7,380 bases of DNA. Origin: JBAZLV01 sp964586075 (GTDB taxonomy: Bacteria; Nitrospirota; UBA9217). Positions 1-6,788 of this stretch are shown piece by piece; within the stretch, counting starts at the first letter, position 1, and each line of letters starts with the position of its first letter. The notes beneath the pieces were generated by a model. The model made no database searches and was not told where the DNA came from. It saw nothing but the letters and a program-made list of their open reading frames with translations. A program made the position numbers and the translations under genes. The stretch covers positions 1 through 7,380 of the forward strand of contig CAZPGZ010000060.1 of NCBI GenBank assembly GCA_964586075.1. The letters are read 5' to 3'.

Positions 1-947
1 CCCTTCCGGTACCGTGACGCATCGCCCAGCATCGGGGTGATGATCCGTGTCCCGAGCCTTCCGCTGTTTTCGAGTATTCTCTGGAGCCGATCACGGCTGT
101 TGTCCAGCGCAATCAGCGTTCCCTGGTTTTGCATGATCTCGGCAAGATGGGTCGCCTTGCCGCCGGGCGCGGCGCAGGCATCAAGCACGGCATCTCCCGG
201 CCGGGGGTCGAGCATCATGCTGATCAACTGCGCTGCCTGGTCCTGCACCATGAACCAACCCTGCTGAAAAGTCGTGAGCGTATGCAGGCCGGGCGAGGAA
301 ACGAGATCAAGGCCGAGAGGTGAATAGTTTGTTTCCGCGACTTCCGCGCCTTCGCTGACGAGCGACGCTTTCAATTCGTCCCGTGTTGTCTTCAGGAGAT
401 TTGTCCGTATGGTGAGGGGCGCGGGCAGGTTGTTTTTCTGCAGAAGCAATTCCGTTTTCTCGGCGCCGAACCGGGTGATCCATCGTTTGATCAGCCATTC
501 AGGGTGCGAATACAGAACAGACAATTGTTTTTCTGTATTGCCGGAATCGGGATATGAAATCGCGCTGCGCTTGCGGTCCAGATTTCTGAGCAGACCGTTC
601 ACGTATCCATTTTTCTTTCCATATCGTTTGGCAAGCTCAACCGACGTGTTTACTGCCGCGCTTGTCGGCACCCTGTCCAGAAAAAGCATCTGATAGGCGC
701 CGAGCCGCAGGATATTGCGGGTCAAGGCGTCGGTCCTGGTGACCGGCTGCGCGGAAAACTGGTTCAGAATCCAATCAAGCCGCTCGCGGTTCCTGAGCAC
801 TCCATACACAAGCTCGCAGATGAACGCACTGTCTCTGCCATCAAAGGTTTGGCGCGTCCGGTCGAGCAGGACGTCGGCAAACACTCCGGCTTCGCTGTTC
901 TCGAGTATTTCGAGCGCTTTTTCTCTGGGTTTATCGATGGGTGGCAC
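1..947 (-). CDS. rsmB: 16S rRNA (cytosine-967-C5)-methyltransferase RsmB, C-terminus cut by window edge
   Basis: Cytoplasmic SAM-dependent enzyme that methylates C5 of C967 in 16S rRNA. The minus strand is open from 947 to the window edge: 315 codons of a family usually about 430-450 long. The N-terminal ~130 residues resemble the NusB-like RNA-binding domain (FICELVYGVLRNRERLDWIL near 42-61, ELAKRYGKKNGYVNGLLRNL near 104-123). The Rossmann methyltransferase domain then begins: FMVQDQAAQL at 232-241 and SAM motif I DACAAPGGK at 256-264, diagnostic of RsmB/Sun. The catalytic Cys motifs lie outside the window, so activity cannot be judged. I chose GTG at 947 because the conserved REKALEIL segment follows within a few residues, as in homologues. 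In-frame GTG 956 and TTG 971 are alternatives. None has a clear ribosome site, and the 17-nt overlap with the upstream gene's end suggests translational coupling. Last gene of the def-fmt-DUF116-rsmB set here. Confidence 0.93.
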   Translation of the reverse strand, partial: MPPIDKPREKALEILENSEAGVFADVLLDRTRQTFDGRDSAFICELVYGVLRNRERLDWILNQFSAQPVTRTDALTRNILRLGAYQMLFLDRVPTSAAVNTSVELAKRYGKKNGYVNGLLRNLDRKRSAISYPDSGNTEKQLSVLYSHPEWLIKRWITRFGAEKTELLLQKNNLPAPLTIRTNLLKTTRDELKASLVSEGAEVAETNYSPLGLDLVSSPGLHTLTTFQQGWFMVQDQAAQLISMMLDPRPGDAVLDACAAPGGKATHLAEIMQNQGTLIALDNSRDRLQRILENSGRLGTRIITPMLGDASRYRK

Positions 948-1710
948 GGGGTTCACACAGGCCGCTTGCAAAAAATTCGAGCGCGCCTGCGACTTTCTGG
1001 ATGTCCACGCTCGTATTGAAGCACGGGCCGAAGGGGCGGTCATTCAAAATTCCGATGACGGGAAGCGGGTAGGCGTCCTGGATACCGCTGGTCAGGTCCC
1101 GCTCGCACGCAACGGCAATGATTGCTTCCGGTCTGGTCTCGGCGATCTTTCTCCGCGCGAGCGTTCCTCCGGTCGCAATGGAAAGGGCTACGTTATGTTT
1201 CTGCGCAAGTTCAACGAGATCGCCGATCCCGCACCTGCCGCAGGCCCGGCATTTTGAGGCATCATTCGTGATTTTGACTTCACAGTCGCTGAACTGCAGG
1301 CAATGCGGCATGAGCAGCAGAATACGTTTCGGCTTTTTGCCGCTGCATTTCGCTCGCACCAGCAGATTGTTCACTTCAACGAAGGACTGCTGCACCCTGT
1401 CCCGGGACATGCCCAGAAATCTGCCTGCAAAAATCATCAGCGGAAACAGAACTCCGATTACGATGCCCCTGAGCTTCCCGGCAAACAGGACCTCCCTGCC
1501 TCGGACAAGCGTGAGAACCAGCAGGCCGACGCCGAGGACCAGCGCGCCGACCACGACACCCATGGTTATGAGCAGGATTTTGGGAGCAAGCGGATGAATG
1601 TTCTGAAGCCCCACGTAGGGGATCAGATACAGCCCCGCTGCGGCCCCTACGATCAGGACCATCGTGAACATGATAAGCAGAATGAATGTTGCTTTTTTTG
1701 ATACCGCCAT
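931..1710 (-). CDS. DUF116-family membrane protein, function unknown
   Basis: 259 residues. The N-terminal third is hydrophobic with three likely membrane helices (about 8-30, 44-69, 81-99). The rest is a soluble DUF116-type domain with nine cysteines: C122, C137, C143, C154, C157, C160, C202, C230, C252. The core MPHCLQFSDCEVK...CRACGRCG pattern (134-161), including a CxxCxxC cluster, suggests bound metal or an Fe-S cluster; this is inference. The segment GGTLARRKIAETRPEAIIAVACERDL has an alternating helix/strand look. No enzymatic role is established that I know of. The start is ATG 1710, with AAGG nine nt upstream. It lies 34 nt downstream of fmt and overlaps rsmB by 17 nt, so it is almost certainly cotranscribed with these translation genes. 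From memory, this fmt-DUF116-rsmB order recurs in deltaproteobacteria, implying a link to translation or to a membrane process tied to it. Family assignment is fairly sure, function open. Confidence 0.85.
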   Translation of the reverse strand: MAVSKKATFILLIMFTMVLIVGAAAGLYLIPYVGLQNIHPLAPKILLITMGVVVGALVLGVGLLVLTLVRGREVLFAGKLRGIVIGVLFPLMIFAGRFLGMSRDRVQQSFVEVNNLLVRAKCSGKKPKRILLLMPHCLQFSDCEVKITNDASKCRACGRCGIGDLVELAQKHNVALSIATGGTLARRKIAETRPEAIIAVACERDLTSGIQDAYPLPVIGILNDRPFGPCFNTSVDIQKVAGALEFFASGLCEPRATHR

Positions 1711-1744
1711 AGTGAATGACCTTAAATCAGGAATACTGCATGCA

Positions 1745-2674
1745 TCAGGTGTTGCTGAATTTCTTCCCAGCCAGATCCCGGTGCCCGCGTGTGAACTCCG
1801 CCGCAGTCATCGGTTTTTTGCCTTCGGGCTGAATGTTCAGGACACGAAGCAGACCGCTCCCTGTCCCGATTTCAAGAATATTTTTCTCCCGGACATACAA
1901 CAGCCCCGCTTCCCCCGTGCCGGACGCCGCCTCGGCCGCAAGAATTTTGTGAATCTTTCCGTCTAGGAAACTGTACGCACCGGGCCAGGGTGAAAAACCC
2001 CGCACTCTGTTCCGAATTTCAACCGCGGAAAGCGTCCAGTCGATGATGCCGTTCTCCTTTTTGAGAAGCGGTGCCAGGGTTGCTTGTGAAGCGTCCTGCG
2101 CCGTGGGGACAAGATTTCCGGATGCAAGAAGTTGCAATGCGGTCACAATCATGCGGGAGCCGAGCAGCGAGAGCTTCTCTGAAAGTGTGCCCGCAGTGTC
2201 GGCATCTTCAATCGGAATCCGCTCCTGGGTCAGAATCGCGCCGGTGTCCATCCCTTCGTCCATCTGCATAATGGTCACGCCCGATTCTTTTTCCCCCCGC
2301 ACAATCGCCCAGTTGATCGGGGCCGCGCCGCGGTGGCGGGGCAGAAGCGACGCATGAATGTTCAGGCATCCGAATTTCGGCAGCGTTAAAATGTCCTTCG
2401 GCAAAATTTGGCCGTATGCGGCCACAATAATCGCTTCGGGAGCAAGGGTCCGCAACTGTTCCACAAACGACGCTTCCCGTACCCGTACAGGCTGCATTAC
2501 CCGAAGTCCCCTGTCGATTGCAGCGCGTTTGACCGGCGGAGCAGCAAGCGTTTTTCCCCGGCCGACCGGTTTGTCGGCCCGCGTGACCACGCCGATGATT
2601 TCATGTCCCGCTTCCGCCAGTGCCTGAAGGGCTGGTACGGCAAACTGCGGCGTACCCATATAGACAAGTCTCAT
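1745..2674 (-). CDS. fmt: Methionyl-tRNA formyltransferase
   Basis: Transfers the formyl group of 10-formyl-tetrahydrofolate to the amino group of Met-tRNAi, giving the fMet-tRNA used in initiation; cytoplasmic. 309 residues, the usual family length (about 310-315). The N-terminal formyltransferase domain starts MRLVYMGTPQFAVPAL. The catalytic triad is visible as N105 and H107 in CLNIHASLLPRHRGAAPI and D143 in MQMDEGMDTGAIL. The SLLPxxRGAAPI signature is intact. The C-terminal tRNA-binding domain follows from about 205 (PLLKKENGIIDW...IRNRVRGFSPWPGAY). ATG 2674 is preceded by AGGAGAGGG about 7 nt away, a good ribosome site. The 101-nt gap to def (2675-2775) contains only short, weak stem-loops; I see no convincing terminator or separate promoter, so cotranscription with def is likely. 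Its product's formyl group is the substrate of the neighbouring deformylase. Complete and apparently functional. Confidence 0.97.
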   Translation of the reverse strand: MRLVYMGTPQFAVPALQALAEAGHEIIGVVTRADKPVGRGKTLAAPPVKRAAIDRGLRVMQPVRVREASFVEQLRTLAPEAIIVAAYGQILPKDILTLPKFGCLNIHASLLPRHRGAAPINWAIVRGEKESGVTIMQMDEGMDTGAILTQERIPIEDADTAGTLSEKLSLLGSRMIVTALQLLASGNLVPTAQDASQATLAPLLKKENGIIDWTLSAVEIRNRVRGFSPWPGAYSFLDGKIHKILAAEAASGTGEAGLLYVREKNILEIGTGSGLLRVLNIQPEGKKPMTAAEFTRGHRDLAGKKFSNT

Positions 2675-2775
2675 GCGGCAACCCTCTCCTACTTTCGGTC
2701 ATGCACAGGTGCCGGAGAAAGCTCCTGCTCTCCCTGAATCAGAAAATACCGTCCGCCGGAGCGGTCCGAAACCGG

Positions 2776-3300
2776 CTATTCCTGTTCAGCCTGTGCTCTT
2801 CTGTGCCGCCGTTTAAAAATATTCTTTTTCAGAGGACTCAGCCTGTCGATGTACAACAGCCCGTTTAAATGGTCGATTTCATGCTGCAGGGCTTTTGCCA
2901 GCAGGCCTTCTGCTTCGATCTCGAAAGGTTTGCCGGTGCGGTCCTGGGCGCGCACCCGAATCTTCGCGGCGCGCTTCACTTTTTCGGAGTATTCGGGTAT
3001 GCTTAGGCATCCTTCATCTTCGACGACGGAGCCTTCCAGGGAAAGCACCTCAGGATTGATGATGACAAGCAGTTCATGCGGGTTTTCGGTTTCATCTTCA
3101 TCCCGCACGCCCAGATCGATCACGGCAAGCTGGACCGGTTCTCCCACCTGGTTGGCGGCAAGACCGACACCGGGTGCGGCGCGCATGGTTTCCACCATAT
3201 CTTCGATAAGACCATTGAGAGAATCATCCACGTGCTCGATGCGGGTCGTTTTTTTTCTGAGCACAGGGTCGGGATATTTGCGAATTTCGCGGAGTGCCAT
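2776..3300 (-). CDS. def: Peptide deformylase
   Basis: Metalloenzyme (usually Fe2+) that removes the N-formyl group from nascent proteins at the ribosome exit. All three family motifs are present, numbered from ATG 3300 (174 residues): GVGLAANQ at 44-51, EGCLSIPE at 96-103 with metal ligand C98, and QHEIDH at 139-144 with ligands H140 and H144 and catalytic E141. The tail is basic (KKNIFKRRHRR), as is common. Start choice: the frame also allows ATG 3306 and GTG 3315, but MALREIRKYPDPVLR from 3300 matches the normal family N-terminus; the extra five residues would be unusual. No Shine-Dalgarno sequence precedes any of these starts. First gene of the leftward operon def-fmt-DUF116-rsmB, divergent from the TPR gene. 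A TATAAA box on the minus strand at 3318-3323 could be its -10 element, though no good -35 accompanies it. Confidence 0.96.
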   Translation of the reverse strand: MALREIRKYPDPVLRKKTTRIEHVDDSLNGLIEDMVETMRAAPGVGLAANQVGEPVQLAVIDLGVRDEDETENPHELLVIINPEVLSLEGSVVEDEGCLSIPEYSEKVKRAAKIRVRAQDRTGKPFEIEAEGLLAKALQHEIDHLNGLLYIDRLSPLKKNIFKRRHRRAQAEQE

Positions 3301-3355
3301 AACCATATGTAACACGATTTATATTTAAAATCAAGGCATAAGATACTATGAGGTG

Positions 3356-3385
3356 TTGACACCCTCCTGATCTTTGTGGTATTTT
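3356..3385 (+). promoter_or_regulatory. Candidate sigma70 promoter for the TPR gene
   Basis: A perfect -35 hexamer TTGACA (3356-3361), an 18-nt spacer, and TATTTT (3380-3385) as a 4/6 match to the -10 box. Initiation would be expected near 3391-3393, essentially on the ATG at 3391, so the transcript may have almost no 5' leader. The -35 sits inside a small dyad, GGTGT-TG-ACACC (3352-3363). The -10 sits inside the left arm of the large palindrome at 3378-3411. Both overlaps would suit repression by a dimeric DNA-binding protein. Prediction by eye only. Confidence 0.5.
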
Positions 3386-3411
3386 TATCCATGGCCATCG
3401 ATAAAAATACC
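3378..3411. repeat. 34-bp near-perfect palindrome over the TPR start codon
   Basis: The left arm GGTATTTTTATC (3378-3389) is the exact reverse complement of the right arm GATAAAAATACC (3400-3411). Between them the core ATGGCCAT (3391-3398) is itself an 8-bp palindrome containing the start codon. Only the pair C3390/C3399 breaks symmetry, so 32 of 34 bases obey the dyad. Beyond the ends the symmetry stops. It covers the predicted -10 box, the start codon and codons 1-7. It could be an operator or, in a longer transcript, an RNA hairpin presenting AUG in a 10-nt loop. The geometry is directly visible; the role is not known. Confidence 0.85.
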
Positions 3412-6400
3412 GTCATGAAAGAGGCCCAGAAATTTGCGTCCAAGGGCCAGTTCGACAAGGCCATCGCCGAGTGGAAAAAATTGCTGCGGGAATCGCCGGC
3501 TGACCCCAATATTTACAATACCATCGGAGACCTGTGCCTCAAAAAAGACGCCAAAACCGAGGCCGTTGAGGCCTACAAGAAAGCGGCCGACATCCTGGCG
3601 GAAGACGGATTCACCTCAAAAGCCATTGCGCTGTATAAAAAAGTTCTCAACATCGATCCCAATAAAATCGAGATTCACCTCTCACTCGGCGACCTGAATG
3701 CGGAAAAAGGCCTTACAAGCGCCGCCCTTGAAAGTTACAAGCTCGTTCTCGACCATTATACCAATCAGAAAAACATGCAGAAAGCGCTCGGCATCTACCA
3801 GAAGATGGCCGATTTGAACCCCTCTAACTTGGCATTCAGGGTCAAGCTGGGGGACATGTACGCAAAGGAAGGCTTGAAAGCGGAAGCAGCCGCGGCATAT
3901 CTTGCAGTTGCGGATGTTCAGGTGTCCAACAATGCGTTCCAGGAAGCACGGCAACTGTTCGAAAAAATTCTGACGCTTGATCCTGAAAACAGGGAAGTCT
4001 ACCATAAAGCAGGCTTTGTTTATTTCAAGGAAGGAAAATTTGTTGAAGCATGCAAAGCCCTGAAACCCGCCTTCGAGAACGACCCGTCGAACAAAGAACT
4101 GGCCGACATGTATCTTGAGGCGCTGTCCAAGGCAAACAAGCATGCCGAGGCGGAGGAAGTGCTGTTGTCCCTGGCCACTGCCGATCCTGACAGAACGGAA
4201 TTTCGCGACAAACTCTGCCAATTATATCTTGCGCAAAAAGAATACGACAAAGCGCTCCGAGAAGCTTCTGCGCTTGCGTATGCAAAAGCCGAACATAGTG
4301 AAACGGAAGCAGCGGAACACATCTTTCGCGCTTTCGTATCGCAATGCCCTTCATTCGGTCCGGCCCACGAAAAACTGTCTGAATTTTATTCCTTTATAAA
4401 CCGGCCTGATAACGCGGCCAAAGAACTTGTTCAGGCCGCTCTTTTGTATGAAAAAGAAGGAGACCCTGATCACTGCAAAGCACTTCTGTATCAGGCCCTG
4501 GAAGCGGTCCCTGGTTTGCCGGATGCGACAAAACATCTGGAACGACTTGCCGCTTCAGCAAAGGTCTCCGCCGCGCCTGCAATGCCGGAGCCCGTCCAGG
4601 AAACACCGGTTGCGGTTCCTGACGTCGCCCCTCCGGTTGCTGCTCCTGAACCCGTGTTTGAAGCGCAGCCCCCCTCCCCGGATTCGGAAGCGATTATGCC
4701 GGAAGAGCCTCCGGCGGTCAATGAAGCTTTCACGGAAGCGGATGTGTTGATTAAGTACGGACTGCCGGCCAAAGCCGCGGATCAGCTGGAGGAGCTGGCC
4801 GTCCGTTACCCGGGAAATACACGTATCCATCTAAAACTGCGGGATTTATATGCAGAGCAGGGCAACAGCGAAAAATCCGTTCAGCATATGATTATCCTTT
4901 CTGACCTGTACGCGCAGCAGGGAAAACCCAATCAGGCGCAGGCGGAACTGCAGGCTGCACATGAAAAAGATCCCCGCAATCCGATTGTTCTCACGAGGCT
5001 TGGTATTACCGCTCCCCCTGCGGTTGAAGAGGTCTCTCTTCCTGAAAGCATACCTGATCAGTTTGATATTGCTCCTTCAGCACCTCCTGCGGCACCACCG
5101 CCTGTTTTTGAGGAAACACCGCCTCCGTTTGCGCCCGCCTTGGTGGACGACGGTAATATCGTTTTTGAGGGTCTCGACTCACAAATTTCCGCCGCGGAAG
5201 ATGCAGCAGCCATGCCCCAGCAGGCATTTGAAGAACAGTTCCAGCCGTCCGGCGAAGTCCTGCCCGCGGAGGAAGAGCCTGCCGCTCCGTTTCCGCCCGA
5301 GGAAGGCCCCGCCTCTTTTGGTGTTGCATCAGCACCCGAAGCACCTGTGCAGGAACAGCAACCAGAACCAGCCGGTGAACCGGAATTAACGGAGATCGCT
5401 CAGCAACCTTCGTCTTTCCAGGTCCAGGCGGAAAAAATTCCAGAATCCGACCTCGCGGACATATGGGCTGAGGCTGAGTTTTATTATCAGCAGGGACTGT
5501 TCGACGAGGCAAGAAAATATTATGCAAAGATCATTGAGCTTGCTCCGAGCGACCGACGGGCCATCAACAGGCTTGCCGAGATATCCCGGGAAGAAGACGA
5601 GACAAAAGAATTTTCAAGGCTTGCAGAGGCAGTCGAAGGCCTGGAAGATACCGTCGTGCCAACTCCTAGTGAACGAGCCCTGGCGACGAGCGTAACAGAC
5701 GAGGAGGCGGTCCGCAGTTTAATGACGGAAATTGCGGAAATGAACAAAAAATTAAAACAGGCCAAACCGACGCAACCCTCGCCCTCGAAGCCGGAAACCG
5801 CCAAAAAACAAAAACCTGCTTCTGTACCACGGTCCGTTCAGCCCGGCCATGTGGAAACTGCGCCAAAACAAAAGCCCGCTCCACCGTATCAGCCCCCGAC
5901 TCCGCAGATCACGGAACACATCCGGAGAGTTTCTCCGCCGCCCAAACAGCCTGCGGCAGAGAAATTCTTTGATCTGGAGGCTTTCCTTCAGCAGGATGAA
6001 GACACCTCGAAGCAGAAACAGCGGAACAAGTCCGACGATTATTTCGACCTTGCCGCCGAACTTCGGGATGAAATCAACAGTGTATCGCTGTCTTCTCCAC
6101 AGGCTTCCCTGCTTCCGGAAAATCAGAGCCTTGATGATATTTTTGAGGAATTCAAAAAAGGTGTCGAACAGCATACCGTAAAAGAAGACACAGACACCCA
6201 CTATAATCTGGGTGTGGCATACAAAGAGATGGGGCTGCTTGACGACGCAATCGCCGAATTTGTGTTGACACCCCGCGGAGGACCATGGTTTTTTCAAAGC
6301 CGCTATTTGCTCGGACTGTGCTATTTGGAGAAAAACGACTACCAAAACGCCATCACCGAGTTCCGCAACGCCCTTAACGCACCCGCAAACCAGCAAGTCG

Positions 6401-6675
6401 ACGTTCAGGAACGAATCAGCGTTCGCTATGACCTTGCTCTTGCGCATCAAGGCGTCGGCAATACGAAAGCAGCCATCAGTGAGTTCCAGGAAATCATCAA
6501 TGCGAACCCCGGATATCGCGACGCCGCTGAAAAGTTGAAAGAACTCCGCCAGGGAGAATCGATTTCCCTTCGACAACTTAAAGACGACATCGAAAAAGAA
6601 ATTTCCGCAAAATTCCTCCGGGAAGGTGAACGAATAGAGCGAGAAGAAAAAAGCAAAAAAATAATCAAATCGTAA
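3391..6675 (+). CDS. Large cytoplasmic tetratricopeptide-repeat scaffold protein
   Basis: 1094 residues, with no signal peptide or membrane helix. TPR blocks alternate with disordered linkers. Residues 8-390 hold a long array (KGQFDKAIAEWKKLL near 18-32, AIALYKKVLNIDPNK near 78-92, EARQLFEKILTLDPEN near 185-200). A Pro/Ala/Glu-rich linker spans about 391-445. TPRs follow at about 446-540, then a second acidic Pro-rich linker at 541-685. One or two TPRs lie at about 688-735, then a Lys/Pro/Gln-rich linker to about 858. Short FDLEAFL and YFDLAAELRDEI motifs (about 860-896) precede a C-terminal block: DDIFEEFKKGVEQH (915-928), DTHYNLGVAYKEMGLLDDAIAEF (935-957) and further TPRs to about 1050. The tail is charged and helical. 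TPR arrays bind partner proteins; no catalytic motif is visible and the partners are unknown. I chose ATG 3391 over GTG 3376 because MAIDKN...EAQKFASKGQFDKAI is how such proteins normally begin, and a -10 box lies between the two. No Shine-Dalgarno sequence. An assembly, motility or secretion scaffold role is possible but unproven. Confidence 0.88.
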   Translation: MAIDKNTVMKEAQKFASKGQFDKAIAEWKKLLRESPADPNIYNTIGDLCLKKDAKTEAVEAYKKAADILAEDGFTSKAIALYKKVLNIDPNKIEIHLSLGDLNAEKGLTSAALESYKLVLDHYTNQKNMQKALGIYQKMADLNPSNLAFRVKLGDMYAKEGLKAEAAAAYLAVADVQVSNNAFQEARQLFEKILTLDPENREVYHKAGFVYFKEGKFVEACKALKPAFENDPSNKELADMYLEALSKANKHAEAEEVLLSLATADPDRTEFRDKLCQLYLAQKEYDKALREASALAYAKAEHSETEAAEHIFRAFVSQCPSFGPAHEKLSEFYSFINRPDNAAKELVQAALLYEKEGDPDHCKALLYQALEAVPGLPDATKHLERLAASAKVSAAPAMPEPVQETPVAVPDVAPPVAAPEPVFEAQPPSPDSEAIMPEEPPAVNEAFTEADVLIKYGLPAKAADQLEELAVRYPGNTRIHLKLRDLYAEQGNSEKSVQHMIILSDLYAQQGKPNQAQAELQAAHEKDPRNPIVLTRLGITAPPAVEEVSLPESIPDQFDIAPSAPPAAPPPVFEETPPPFAPALVDDGNIVFEGLDSQISAAEDAAAMPQQAFEEQFQPSGEVLPAEEEPAAPFPPEEGPASFGVASAPEAPVQEQQPEPAGEPELTEIAQQPSSFQVQAEKIPESDLADIWAEAEFYYQQGLFDEARKYYAKIIELAPSDRRAINRLAEISREEDETKEFSRLAEAVEGLEDTVVPTPSERALATSVTDEEAVRSLMTEIAEMNKKLKQAKPTQPSPSKPETAKKQKPASVPRSVQPGHVETAPKQKPAPPYQPPTPQITEHIRRVSPPPKQPAAEKFFDLEAFLQQDEDTSKQKQRNKSDDYFDLAAELRDEINSVSLSSPQASLLPENQSLDDIFEEFKKGVEQHTVKEDTDTHYNLGVAYKEMGLLDDAIAEFVLTPRGGPWFFQSRYLLGLCYLEKNDYQNAITEFRNALNAPANQQVDVQERISVRYDLALAHQGVGNTKAAISEFQEIINANPGYRDAAEKLKELRQGESISLRQLKDDIEKEISAKFLREGERIEREEKSKKIIKS

Positions 6676-6696
6676 TCATGCGTTGCGTATTTTTTA

Positions 6697-6730
6697 AGCA
6701 CATGATTAATCTTTAATCATCGATCGTGCT
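6697..6730. repeat. Dyad upstream of glnB
   Basis: ATGATTAA (6702-6709) and TTAATCAT (6713-6720) are perfect 8-bp inverted arms separated by TCT. An outer AGCAC (6697-6701) can pair with GTGCT (6726-6730) across a 5-nt bulge. The related sequence TAATCAT also occurs just upstream at 6673-6679. The dyad centre is roughly 88 nt upstream of the start predicted from the sigma54-like element at 6773, a typical distance for an enhancer-protein site. It could instead help end TPR transcription, but no good T-run follows it on the plus strand. The structure is visible; the role is inferred. Confidence 0.5.
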
Positions 6731-6772
6731 CATTCTTTTACCTAACCTCTTGAAATATCTTGCCTCAAAATT

Positions 6773-6788
6773 TAGCATAAAAATTGCT
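6773..6788 (+). promoter_or_regulatory. Candidate sigma54 (-24/-12) promoter for glnB
   Basis: TAGCAT-AAAAA-TTGCT compares with the TGGCAC-N5-TTGCW consensus: the -12 GC is present, the spacing is exact, and the -24 GG reads AG. The start site would fall near 6799, about 24 nt before the ATG and 9 nt before the ribosome site, which is plausible. Sigma54 control of glnB/glnA genes is common in proteobacteria. A competing reading is a sigma70 promoter with TTGAAA (6750-6755), a 17-nt spacer and TAGCAT (6773-6778). The imperfect -24 element keeps this tentative. Confidence 0.4.

Noticed and set aside
1118..1597. Plus-strand frames of 130-160 codons opposite the DUF116 gene
   Set aside because: They are antisense shadows of a gene with a coherent membrane and Cys-rich product; they are rich in Arg/Ser/Pro and have no motifs.
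1738..1747. CTGATGCATG shared by the fmt stop region (minus strand) and the glnB stop region
   Set aside because: A 10-mer match is expected by chance. The fmt copy has no inverted partner nearby, so it does not form the glnB-glnA structure.
2675..2775. Terminator or attenuator in the def-fmt gap
   Set aside because: Only 4-bp stems (CCGC/GCGG and GGAG/CTCC) with mismatched extensions and no true T-run; too weak to call.
3120..3509. Minus-strand frame across the divergent junction containing FLSMAMDKNT, resembling FLSMAIDKNT in the plus-strand frame
   Set aside because: The resemblance is a by-product of the 34-bp palindrome, which reads almost the same on both strands. The rest has no coding character and overlaps def in another frame.
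6262..6273. GTGTTGACACCC repeated from the TPR promoter (3353-3364) inside the TPR gene
   Set aside because: About one or two chance 12-mer repeats are expected in a window this size. The internal copy is in conserved coding sequence with no suitable -10 box.
5752..6576. 274-codon open frame on the minus strand inside the TPR gene
   Set aside because: It is antisense to a clearly coding TPR region, has no family motifs or ribosome site, and its composition is that expected from the complement of the sense codons.
6697..6730. GCAC...GTGC as a classical NtrC site upstream of glnB
   Set aside because: The half-sites are about 24 nt apart, far more than in the NtrC consensus; they look like the outer stem of the AT-rich dyad instead.
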